DNA from: Candidatus Dormiibacterota bacterium
GTDB lineage: Bacteria; Chloroflexota; Dormibacteria; Aeolococcales; Aeolococcaceae
Direction of reading: 5' to 3'
DNA: 6,726 nt
Assembly (NCBI GenBank): GCA_019234035.1
Contig: JAFALX010000346.1
Span: 1-6,726, forward strand
Position numbers and translations under genes: made by a program. Shown here piece by piece: positions 1 to 6,204 of the stretch. Each line of letters opens with the position of its first letter. Within the stretch, counting starts at the first letter, position 1. The notes under the pieces were generated by a model, which saw nothing but the letters and a program-made list of their open reading frames with translations, had not been told where the DNA came from and did no database searches.

Positions 1-282
1 GAAGGGTTCGGGCTCGTCCCGCTGCAGGCCATGGCGTGCGGCACGCCGGTGCTCGCGAGCAACGTGTCCTCCATTCCCGAGGTCACGGGAAACGCCGCGC
101 TGCTGGTGGACCCGCTCAGCGAGTCTCAGATCGCCGGCGGGCTCGAGGCCCTGCTCACCGATGAACCGCTGCGTACACAGCTGATCAGCTCGGGAGGCGC
201 GCGCGCAACGAGCTTTCCGTGGTCGCGCACGGCGGCTGCCTTTCTCGACGGGCTGCAGCGGCTCGACGACCGCCGGCGCTGA
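1..282 (+). CDS. Glycosyltransferase family 4 type (GT-B), C-terminal fragment
   Basis: This is the last 93 residues of a glycosyltransferase; the 5' part lies before the window and the frame is open from base 1. The fragment begins with EGFGLVPLQAMACGTPVLAS and continues with SIPEVTGNAALLVDP. This is the classic nucleotide-sugar-binding end of GT-B retaining enzymes (Glycos_transf_1 domain), which move a sugar from a nucleotide-sugar donor to a growing glycan on the cytoplasmic side. A short helical tail rich in Arg follows, up to the TGA. In the EX7E motif the first Glu is present (residue 1 of the fragment) but the second is Gln (codon at 25-27). The gene converges on the polysaccharide-export operon with 6 bases between stops, so it probably belongs to the same glycan locus but to a different transcript. 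Family is confident; the sugar and linkage cannot be read. Confidence 0.93.
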   Translation, partial: EGFGLVPLQAMACGTPVLASNVSSIPEVTGNAALLVDPLSESQIAGGLEALLTDEPLRTQLISSGGARATSFPWSRTAAAFLDGLQRLDDRRR

Positions 283-288
283 GTCCGA

Positions 289-1566
289 TCAGATCGCGGG
301 CGCCGTAGCCGGCGCGCCGGCGGCGTCGTACTGCCTCAGCGCGAAGTCCCCGCCCAGCGCCACCAGTCCGGGCAGCGCCATCTCATCGATGACGCGGAAC
401 TCGAAGGCCTGTTCCATCCAGTCGTAGGCTGTCGCGCTCTCGAGCTCGACCGCGTCCACCGTGAGGCGATACGTACCCCCGACGATGCGCAGGCTGGGCA
501 TGGCGTATTCGACCGTGATGCGATCGCCCCGGCGCAGCGGCGGGATGATGCAGCGCTGCAGCTTGGTGTTCATGCCGCCGACGACGGACCCGTCGCCGCG
601 GTGCATGTGCAGCCCGACCGTCAGGTTGTCGACGTCCGTGTGGGCCTCGATGTCGATCGCAATCGTCATCGGCTCGCCGGTGGTGAACGTCACGTGCTTC
701 GTGCCGTCGCCGCGCAGGAACCGGACTGAGGTGATGCGAACCGTGCCGTCGCCCCAGCGCCCGTCCCGCGGTGTGGTGTCGGCAATGTCCACGAGCGCGC
801 CACCGCTCGCAATGCGCTCTTCCTCGTCGAGGCGGCCGATCATCTGCCGGTACCCCGCGGTGACGTCGGCGGGACGTCCGTCGGCAACCATCCGTCCGTG
901 CTCGAGCATGATCGCGCGGTCGGCATACAGGTCGACGGCACTCAGGTCGTGCGTCACGAGGATGATCGTGCGCCCCTGTTTCTTGTACGAGTTGAAGATG
1001 TCGAAGCACTTCGCCTGGAAGCGCGCATCCCCGACGGCGAGCACCTCGTCCATCAGCAGGATCGCTGCGTTGGCCTGAATTGCCACGGTGAACGCCAGGC
1101 GCACCTGCATGCCGGACGAGTAGTTCTTCAGCTTGGTGTCAGCGAACTGCTCGAGCTCGGCGAAGTGGATCATCTCGTCCATTCGCGCCTCGAGATCGCG
1201 GCGCTGCAGTCCGATGATGGAACCGCTGAGCAGGATGTTCTCGCGAGCGGTCAGCTCGGGGTTGAAGCCGACGCCCAGCTCGAGAAACGGCGACAGTGCA
1301 CCGTTGATCTCCACCGTGCCCGTGCTCGGCTGGAAGATACGCGCCAGGATCTTGAGCAGCGTGGACTTGCCTGACCCGTTGCGTCCGATGATACCGACGA
1401 ACTCACCCTCGCCAACGTCGAACGAGATGTCCTCCAGCGCGAGGAGCTCACGGTATCGCGAGCTGCTGCGCAGGTGGACAATGCGGTGTTTGAGCGTGGC
1501 GCTCTTGTCCAGTGGCAGCCTGAATCGTTTTGTGACGTTACGAACAGCGACGACGGGTGCGCTCAC
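289..1566 (-). CDS. wzt: Polysaccharide ABC transporter ATP-binding protein, Wzt type with C-terminal glycan-binding domain
   Basis: This 425-residue cytoplasmic ATPase energises export of a lipid-linked polysaccharide through the permease encoded just upstream. Visible motifs are Walker A GRNGSGKS (61-68), the Wzt/TagH-type stretch FLELGVGFNPELTARENI (about 94-111), signature NYSSGMQ (148-154), Walker B ILLMDE (169-174), the D-loop region VGDARFQ, and the switch His206 in LVTHD. A linker (about 240-270) leads to a second domain (about 272-393) with the beta-rich look of the Wzt C-terminal domain, which in E. coli O9a and relatives recognises the modified end of the glycan. The start is GTG at 1566, which overlaps the permease stop as GTGA and implies translational coupling; no clear Shine-Dalgarno is seen. 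The frame stays open far upstream to 2301, but that part is a shadow of the permease. The extra C-terminal domain separates it from KpsT-type capsule ATPases. Confidence 0.93.
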   Translation of the reverse strand: MSAPVVAVRNVTKRFRLPLDKSATLKHRIVHLRSSSRYRELLALEDISFDVGEGEFVGIIGRNGSGKSTLLKILARIFQPSTGTVEINGALSPFLELGVGFNPELTARENILLSGSIIGLQRRDLEARMDEMIHFAELEQFADTKLKNYSSGMQVRLAFTVAIQANAAILLMDEVLAVGDARFQAKCFDIFNSYKKQGRTIILVTHDLSAVDLYADRAIMLEHGRMVADGRPADVTAGYRQMIGRLDEEERIASGGALVDIADTTPRDGRWGDGTVRITSVRFLRGDGTKHVTFTTGEPMTIAIDIEAHTDVDNLTVGLHMHRGDGSVVGGMNTKLQRCIIPPLRRGDRITVEYAMPSLRIVGGTYRLTVDAVELESATAYDWMEQAFEFRVIDEMALPGLVALGGDFALRQYDAAGAPATAPAI

Positions 1567-2396
1567 AGGTTCTCGGCGAACGACGGCGACAGCGTGCGAA
1601 ACACCAGCGCGCCGACGACGAAGAGCCCGAGTGAGATTCCGATCGGCACCAGCGCCACCGCACCGATCAACGAGAAGGTCGAGGGAATGTCCGAGACGAC
1701 CAGCGCGTGGCGCACGTCTTCGATGATCTGTGCCAGCGGATTGCTGAAGAACACCGCGCGGAGGCTCACCGGCACGATGGCGATCGGAAACACCACCGCC
1801 GACGCGTAGAAGATCACCTGGCCGAGTATCTCCCAGATGTGGCCCAGGTCTCGATAGAACACGAACAGCGACGACAGCAGCAGCGACAGCCCGAGCGAGA
1901 GCACATAGAGCTCGAGCACGAGTGGGACCACCGCGAGCGTGCGCAGGCCGAGATGCAGATGCCCGAGCGGGGTCGCGATGGCGACGATGAGCACGAAGTT
2001 GATGACGAAGGTCATCGCGGCGGTCATCGACGAGGCGACCACGAGAATCGCGCGCGGGAAGTACGCCTTCTGGATGAGGCCTCCGTTGCCGACGATCGAC
2101 CCCAGGCCGACGTTGGTGCATTCCGTGAAGAACGTGAACAGCACGATGCCCACCAGAAGCTGCAGTGGGAACTCGTCGGCGCGAAACTTGATCAGCTTCA
2201 CGAAGATCACGTACAGGACGCCGAAGTACGCGGCGGGCTTGAGCAGCGACCACAGGTATCCGAGCACCGAGCCCGTGTACTTGAGCTTGAACTGGGTCCA
2301 CGCGATCTCGCGCACAAGGACCAGGTTCTTGCGCAGAGTCGCCGTGCGCTCGCTGCGCGAGGGGCGCAGGACCCCGGCTGCGGTGGTTGTACTCAT
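1563..2396 (-). CDS. wzm: Polysaccharide ABC transporter permease, ABC-2/Wzm type
   Basis: This 277-residue inner-membrane permease forms the channel for the ATPase that follows. After a polar N-terminus it shows KYTGSVLGYLWSLLKP (39-54), the amphipathic entry typical of ABC-2 polysaccharide exporters. It then has about six hydrophobic segments (roughly 56-69, 79-100, 117-142, 152-178, 190-211, 240-266), the loop GNGGLIQKAYFPRAIL (103-118), FYRDLGHI (180-187), NPLAQIIEDVRHALV (219-233) and the family ending FAENL. I chose the ATG at 2396 because it gives the usual N-terminal length and leaves 34 bases after the previous stop. A longer in-frame ATG at 2462 would add 22 residues, overlap the upstream gene by 32 bases, and have an AGGAG only 1 base away, too close for normal initiation. 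Family is sure; the start is about two to one in favour of 2396. Confidence 0.9.
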   Translation of the reverse strand: MSTTTAAGVLRPSRSERTATLRKNLVLVREIAWTQFKLKYTGSVLGYLWSLLKPAAYFGVLYVIFVKLIKFRADEFPLQLLVGIVLFTFFTECTNVGLGSIVGNGGLIQKAYFPRAILVVASSMTAAMTFVINFVLIVAIATPLGHLHLGLRTLAVVPLVLELYVLSLGLSLLLSSLFVFYRDLGHIWEILGQVIFYASAVVFPIAIVPVSLRAVFFSNPLAQIIEDVRHALVVSDIPSTFSLIGAVALVPIGISLGLFVVGALVFRTLSPSFAENL

Positions 2397-2406
2397 ACGA
2401 CGCTTG

Positions 2407-2412
2407 AGTGTA
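2407..2412 (-). promoter_or_regulatory. Possible -10-like TACACT box before the permease
   Basis: On the minus strand TACACT sits 10 bases before the permease ATG (2396), and no Shine-Dalgarno is visible between or around them. The same hexamer lies 9 bases before the glycosyltransferase start at 4912. TANNNT at this distance is how leaderless starts look in several GC-rich phyla. No -35 element is recognisable. This would be an internal operon promoter; it is weakly supported and could be chance. Confidence 0.22.
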
Positions 2413-2430
2413 TCAGCAGGATCAATCGAA

Positions 2431-3375
2431 TCAGGCCGGACCGAGCCGTGCCACGACCGCATACTCCTGAGGACCGAACAACACGTCGTTGAGCGTCTTC
2501 AGTGAGTCGTTGATCTGTTCAACCCATTGCGGTGCGTCGTCAGCAGTTATGGGGTGCAGCCCGTGGTTGACGGACGTGAAGTAGCGGAGCTCGACGGTGT
2601 CGAACCCCGCGCGCTCGCACAGGAACGCGAGCACGGACGGATGCAGCAGGCGTGCGGGCGTCGCGTCGTGGGCGGCCGTGCTGCTGAGCACGACCAGCGA
2701 TGCGGGGTTGTCTGTTTCAGCGATGAAGACGCCGCCCGGGCGCAAGCGAGCCACGCCGAGCTCGAGCACCTCGAGCAGCGGACCGAGCTCGAGCCACTCG
2801 ACGAGATGAATGCAGACGATGGCGCCGAGAGACCCGGGGCTCGCGCCGTGCAGCGCCTGAATCGCGTCCTCCGGTCCTCTCTCGGAGCCGAGCGCGAGCA
2901 CCGGATCATGTCCGCGCACCATCGCGGCATAGCGCTCGGCGCGAGAGGCCGGCGCTGCGCCACCGCCACCGCGCAGCTCGCGCTCGATGGCGGCGCGACG
3001 CACGTGCGTCTGCGGGATCCGCGCGATCCCGCGTCCGAGCTCGTCGAGGGCGCGCTGCATCGAGCGCAGCTCGCCCTTCATGAGCTCCTGGTTGATCGCG
3101 AGCACGCGCGGGTCCTCCTGTGACCCGCTGCGCAGCAGCTCCATGGAGATGCGCTGGTACAGCGCGTCGGTCGCCTCGCGTGCGGCGGCCCGCGCCGTTG
3201 CGTCGACATACCACGCGATGCCACGACGGATTGCCTGCTTCGCGAGCGCCTTCGCATCCCAGCTCCGGCGCGGCACCGGGCGCGAGGACTTCTGCTCACG
3301 AGCCTCGCCGCTGTTCGCAAGCACGGAGCGAAGCCGGCGCAGCGTGGCCTCCTGCGCTTCCGAGGACAAGGTCAT
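2431..3375 (-). CDS. Methyltransferase-domain protein with a shortened, probably degenerate SAM-binding core
   Basis: The product is a 314-residue soluble protein. Residues 1-150 are charged and mostly helical. From 155 it follows the class I SAM-dependent methyltransferase family common in glycan clusters: DPVLALGSERG (157-167, motif I position), GSLGAIVCIHLVEWL (181-195), LRPGGVFIAETDNPASL (211-227), LLHPSVLAFLCERAGF (243-258), and the family ending LNDVLFGPQEYAVVAR (295-310). In relatives I recall motif I as DLGCGRGE, followed by about 50 residues carrying the second strand with its acidic ribose contact. Here only about 15 residues separate motif I from the SLG strand, the Gly pattern is broken, and VEHL is VEWL. 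Catalysis is therefore doubtful. The start at 3375 is supported by AAGGAG 7 bases upstream. It sits between a glycosyltransferase and the exporter, as chain-terminating or glycan-modifying methyltransferases do. The family is clear; activity is not. Confidence 0.85.
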   Translation of the reverse strand: MTLSSEAQEATLRRLRSVLANSGEAREQKSSRPVPRRSWDAKALAKQAIRRGIAWYVDATARAAAREATDALYQRISMELLRSGSQEDPRVLAINQELMKGELRSMQRALDELGRGIARIPQTHVRRAAIERELRGGGGAAPASRAERYAAMVRGHDPVLALGSERGPEDAIQALHGASPGSLGAIVCIHLVEWLELGPLLEVLELGVARLRPGGVFIAETDNPASLVVLSSTAAHDATPARLLHPSVLAFLCERAGFDTVELRYFTSVNHGLHPITADDAPQWVEQINDSLKTLNDVLFGPQEYAVVARLGPA

Positions 3376-3379
3376 GGGC

Positions 3380-4912
3380 TCACTCCTTCTCTGTGACCTT
3401 GTACTCCAGGTACGCCCCGAACATCAGCCGCGTCTGCGCCTCGAGCGCGGGAATGACGCTGAGCGCCAGGCCCACGATGGGATACAGGAACAGCTGAAGG
3501 TCGGCCCAGCGGCGGCGCCACCAGTGCCAGTCTGCCGGCTTCGGCGACAGGCGCCGGTCAACCTGAATCAGCGCGAGCGTGTTGAGCAACGTGATGGTCA
3601 GGATGCCGAACGTCGTCCAGCCGATGATCGTGGCCGCGGTGGAGAGGCTGTAGTCCAGGTCGATGAACGCCGGTAGCGCGCCGCCGAAGAACAGCAGCAG
3701 CGGCAGCGCGGCCCATGTCAGATGGTTGATGACGAGCAGGCTGTACCGCCGCGCGCGCAGCTTCGCCGTGATCTCCGGGTGATTGAGGATGCGCATGCTC
3801 ACGTAGGGGATGTCGGTGGCGCCCCACGCCCAGCGCTTGATCTGGTTGTACTGCGACATGTGCGTCGAGCCGTAGTCGCGCGCCTTGGGCGCATCGCCGT
3901 GCACCGGAAGGAACGCGGGGCGGACATGCAGCTTGTCGCCGTAGCGGAAGAAGCTCTTCCAGAAGAATCGGGAGTCCTCCGGGATGACGTCCGAGTCCCA
4001 GTAGCCGACGTCGTCCAGGAGGTGGAGCGTCATCGTGTACGACGAGAACATCACGAGGCGATGCGCGTTCTGGTGCAGGAACATCTGCCACTGTGTCGCG
4101 GCGGTGGCCATCACGCGCACCGCCGCGGGCACACGCCACAGGTTGTTGAGGAACAGCGGCACCGGCTGCCAGATCGACGTGACCGCCTCGTCGACTGTGC
4201 AGTACTGCGCGGCGATGTACGCGAAGTACTGCGGGTGCAGGCGGAAGTCGGAGTCGAGGTCGGTGACCATGGTGAGCTTCGGGTCGAGCCCGAGCTCGTC
4301 GCAGTGCTGCTTCAGCACGGGGCCGCCGTACGCCATCGCGGCCGACTTGCCGACGACGATGCCGGGGAGCAGCGGGTCCTTGATGTGCAGGAAGGACAGG
4401 AATTGGTCGCCGAACTCCTCGCGAAGGCGGGCGACGTTCTCGATGCCGCCCTCATCCGTGGCGCGCGTGATGATCGCGCACACCCGCTGCCGCACCGGGT
4501 AGCTCTGCGCGGCCAGCGCCGCAACGGTGGCGCGCAGCAGCTCGTATCGCTCGGTGTAGGTGGGGATCAGGGCGCAGTGCACGATCTGGCTGGGACGCGG
4601 CCGGCCGGCGGGCAGGTCGGTCTCGATCTCCTGGCATCTCGCCCACCAATCGATCTTCTCGGTGGCCTGGAGCGTCGCCAGCGATTTGCGCACGCAGTGG
4701 ACGGTGAAGAGCGTCCGCCCGAGCCAGTACAGATCGAGTGCGATGGCGCCGGCGCCGAGGATCCACAGGTTGCTCGGGTCGTTTAGCCGGATGGCAAACG
4801 CGGTAACCACAGGCACGAGGAGCACGAACCAGGTGAGCGCACCGGGTAGGATCTCCAGCAGGCGCTGCTGGGTGTGTGCCGATGGCGACACGCCTCTGAA
4901 CAGCGCGATCAT
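3380..4912 (-). CDS. Membrane glycosyltransferase family 2 (processive, cellulose/hyaluronan-synthase-like)
   Basis: This 510-residue inner-membrane inverting glycosyltransferase has a GT-A catalytic domain between membrane segments. Hydrophobic segments lie at about 23-41 and 47-66. The catalytic domain runs from about 110 to 375 with IPTYTER (116-122, nucleotide site), DLDSD (218-222, metal-binding DxD), PEDSRFF (311-317, catalytic Asp313) and QIKRWAWG (357-364, the QxxRW motif of processive enzymes). Three more hydrophobic segments lie near 391-412, 424-449 and 474-490. Between them QPVPLFLNNLWRVPA (249-263) and MFSSYTM are conserved in a widespread family-2 subgroup, as I recall it. There is no PilZ domain. 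The start is ATG 4912: the frame is open to 5203, but those residues are Arg/Pro-rich shadow of the opposite gene, and the ATG leaves a normal short N-terminus. No Shine-Dalgarno is seen. It is first in the operon. Substrate and product are unknown. Confidence 0.9.
   Translation of the reverse strand: MIALFRGVSPSAHTQQRLLEILPGALTWFVLLVPVVTAFAIRLNDPSNLWILGAGAIALDLYWLGRTLFTVHCVRKSLATLQATEKIDWWARCQEIETDLPAGRPRPSQIVHCALIPTYTERYELLRATVAALAAQSYPVRQRVCAIITRATDEGGIENVARLREEFGDQFLSFLHIKDPLLPGIVVGKSAAMAYGGPVLKQHCDELGLDPKLTMVTDLDSDFRLHPQYFAYIAAQYCTVDEAVTSIWQPVPLFLNNLWRVPAAVRVMATAATQWQMFLHQNAHRLVMFSSYTMTLHLLDDVGYWDSDVIPEDSRFFWKSFFRYGDKLHVRPAFLPVHGDAPKARDYGSTHMSQYNQIKRWAWGATDIPYVSMRILNHPEITAKLRARRYSLLVINHLTWAALPLLLFFGGALPAFIDLDYSLSTAATIIGWTTFGILTITLLNTLALIQVDRRLSPKPADWHWWRRRWADLQLFLYPIVGLALSVIPALEAQTRLMFGAYLEYKVTEKE
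3383..3388 (-). promoter_or_regulatory. Shine-Dalgarno AAGGAG of the methyltransferase-like gene
   Basis: AAGGAG on the minus strand ends 7 bases before the ATG at 3375. It lies inside the last codons (Lys-Glu) of the upstream glycosyltransferase, whose TGA is 4 bases before that ATG. It is the only clear Shine-Dalgarno in the operon; it fixes this start and indicates co-transcription and likely coupled translation. Confidence 0.75.
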
Positions 4913-4921
4913 CGCCGAGTC

Positions 4922-4927
4922 AGTGTA
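4922..4927 (-). promoter_or_regulatory. Possible -10-like TACACT box at the head of the operon
   Basis: Minus-strand TACACT lies 9 bases before the ATG at 4912, inside the 35-base gap between the divergent genes. If it is the -10 element the transcript would have almost no leader, which would agree with the missing Shine-Dalgarno. No good -35 hexamer is seen at 16-18 bases. The operon needs a promoter here or inside the start of the divergent gene, which raises the prior slightly. Confidence 0.3.
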
Positions 4928-4947
4928 GAGAGCAGAACCGAAGAGCC

Positions 4948-6204
4948 ATGCCAGAAGAGCCTGAAGCCAAAGCGGAGAACGAACAGGCCGAGGACGAGTC
5001 CGACGAGGACGGCGACTCCGGCGAGGACATCGAGCTCGAGATCGACTCGGACAGCGACGACGATGAGGACGACGACGAGGACGAGGAAGACGAGGAGGAA
5101 GACGAGAAGCCGGCCCCGAAGCCGGTAGCCGCGCCGCCGATCGAGGCCGCGCGCCCCCGTCCTCAGCCTGGCCGGCCACCGAGCGCGCGCGAGGAGCCGC
5201 CACCCCCCTTCTCCACCGGCGAGCGGATCATCCTCATCCAGAACACGCGTCCGCGAACCGGCTCTCCGATCGGGAGTCACGCCGTCGGCGCCACCGGGAA
5301 GGTGGAGACGGTGCTCTCTCAGACCGCGATCGTGCGGTTCGACAGCGCACCGGACATCAAGGAGGTCGTGGCCTTCGTGTGCCTGAAGACGGCAGAGACG
5401 CCGGAGCGGGCGTTGCAGCTGCAGCGGGCGATGCTGGAGCCACGGATCGCGCTCCAGGAGCGGACGGGCCGTCCCGCCGTGGCCGCCGACGCGAACGGGT
5501 CGCCGCCGGGGACGGCGAGCTCGTCCGAGAAGGGGGCTCCTGCGTTCCAGTCCTCGGCTCCGGCGAAGAGCACGGCAGCGGCCGCACCCGCCACGGAATC
5601 GGCAGCCCCTGCCGCCAAGCCCACAACCAAGCCGGCACCGGAACCGCCGCCGAAGTCCGCGAGCGCGAAGGCCCCGGCACCGGCCGCGAAGGCGGCGCCG
5701 GCGGCGAAAGCCGCTCCGCCGGCGAAAGCCGCTCCGCCGGCGAAGATGGCCAAACCCGCCCTTGCTGCCAGGGCCAAGCAAGCCGCGGCTCGTAACGCGA
5801 CGGCCGCCAAGACTGCGGCTCGTCCCGCTCTGAAGGCGGCTTCGGCCGCCAAGCGCGCCACGGCGACCCCGGCCAAGAAGGCTGCGGCGAAGAAGGGGGC
5901 TTCCGCCAGACCCGCCGCGAAGCCTCAGGCCAAAGCCTCCGCAACGAGGAAGACGGCGCCCACCAAACGCGCAGCGAAGCCGGCGGCGAAACGGCCGACC
6001 GCGAAAGGAACGATCGCCAAGGTCGCCGCAAAGGTGGCGGCGAAGGTCGCGCCCAAGCCGAAAGCAACGACGAAGGCCAAGGCGGCCACGAAGGCGCGGA
6101 CCTCAGCAGCCGGGCGCTCCACCGCGACCCGATCGACGTCCGCGGCCGCTAAGGGGAAGGCGAAAGCACCGGCTCGGCCGGCTCGCGGCGACCGGCGTCG
6201 CTGA
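4948..6204 (+). CDS. Charge-segregated protein: acidic N-terminus, small central domain, histone-H1-like Lys/Ala tail
   Basis: I do not recognise a named family for this 418-residue protein. Residues 1-53 hold 35 Asp/Glu, including 17 in a row at 37-53. A Pro-rich linker (55-87) leads to a compact domain (about 88-150) with alternating hydrophobic strands: GERIILIQN, GATGKVETVLSQTAIVRFD and VVAFVCLKTAE. These resemble an SH3/KOW-like barrel, followed by a helix at about 151-172. Residues 180-230 are Ser/Ala/Pro-rich. Residues 233-414 are Lys/Ala/Pro/Arg/Thr with no Asp or Glu, resembling H1-like or AlgP-type DNA-binding tails. There is no signal peptide or membrane segment, so it is likely cytoplasmic or nucleoid-associated; that is inference. 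ATG 4948 is the first start after an in-frame stop at 4897-4899; only a weak purine stretch (GAAGAG) precedes it. Coding is supported by the ordered domain changes and the long open frame. Low-complexity regions make homology assignment unreliable. Confidence 0.82.
   Translation: MPEEPEAKAENEQAEDESDEDGDSGEDIELEIDSDSDDDEDDDEDEEDEEEDEKPAPKPVAAPPIEAARPRPQPGRPPSAREEPPPPFSTGERIILIQNTRPRTGSPIGSHAVGATGKVETVLSQTAIVRFDSAPDIKEVVAFVCLKTAETPERALQLQRAMLEPRIALQERTGRPAVAADANGSPPGTASSSEKGAPAFQSSAPAKSTAAAAPATESAAPAAKPTTKPAPEPPPKSASAKAPAPAAKAAPAAKAAPPAKAAPPAKMAKPALAARAKQAAARNATAAKTAARPALKAASAAKRATATPAKKAAAKKGASARPAAKPQAKASATRKTAPTKRAAKPAAKRPTAKGTIAKVAAKVAAKVAPKPKATTKAKAATKARTSAAGRSTATRSTSAAAKGKAKAPARPARGDRRR
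5056..5106 (+). repeat. GAN-triplet tract coding 17 consecutive acidic residues
   Basis: Seventeen successive GAC/GAT/GAG/GAA codons encode residues 37-53 of the charge-segregated protein. The strand is highly purine-rich. Codons are mixed rather than identical, so the selected property is probably acidity and not a fresh expansion; moderate slippage is still possible in such a tract. Confidence 0.8.
5692..5745 (+). repeat. Three 18-base tandem units coding AAPxAK hexapeptides
   Basis: Units at 5692-5709, 5710-5727 and 5728-5745 encode AAPAAK, AAPPAK and AAPPAK. The last two differ by one base (final A versus G); the first matches them at about 14 of 18 positions. They lie at the start of the Lys/Ala-rich tail and suggest that it grows by in-frame unit duplication. 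Confidence 0.8.

Noticed and set aside
308..321. 14-base perfect palindrome (GCCGGCGCGCCGGC) near the end of the ATPase gene
   Set aside because: It lies within coding sequence for an Ala/Pro tail, has no loop or T-run, and such GC palindromes are expected at this base composition; not called a terminator.
1567..2301. N-terminal extension of the ATPase frame, open up to 2301 on the minus strand
   Set aside because: The added residues are Arg/Ala/His-rich without domain motifs and overlie the permease in another frame; the GTGA overlap at 1563-1566 gives a natural start.
3722..4786. 354-residue plus-strand open frame opposite the family-2 glycosyltransferase
   Set aside because: The opposite strand carries an unmistakable motif-bearing enzyme; this frame is rich in Val, Arg, His, Asp and Glu, typical of a GC-rich shadow.
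4913..5203. Upstream extension of the family-2 glycosyltransferase frame, open to 5203
   Set aside because: It is Arg/Pro-rich and is the reverse-strand shadow of the acidic codon tract; the ATG at 4912 directly precedes a normal N-terminus.
4909..5876. Long minus-strand open frames opposite the charge-segregated gene
   Set aside because: Arg/Gly- or Ala-rich low complexity produced by reading GAN and GCN/AAG codons backwards; no domain or start signal.
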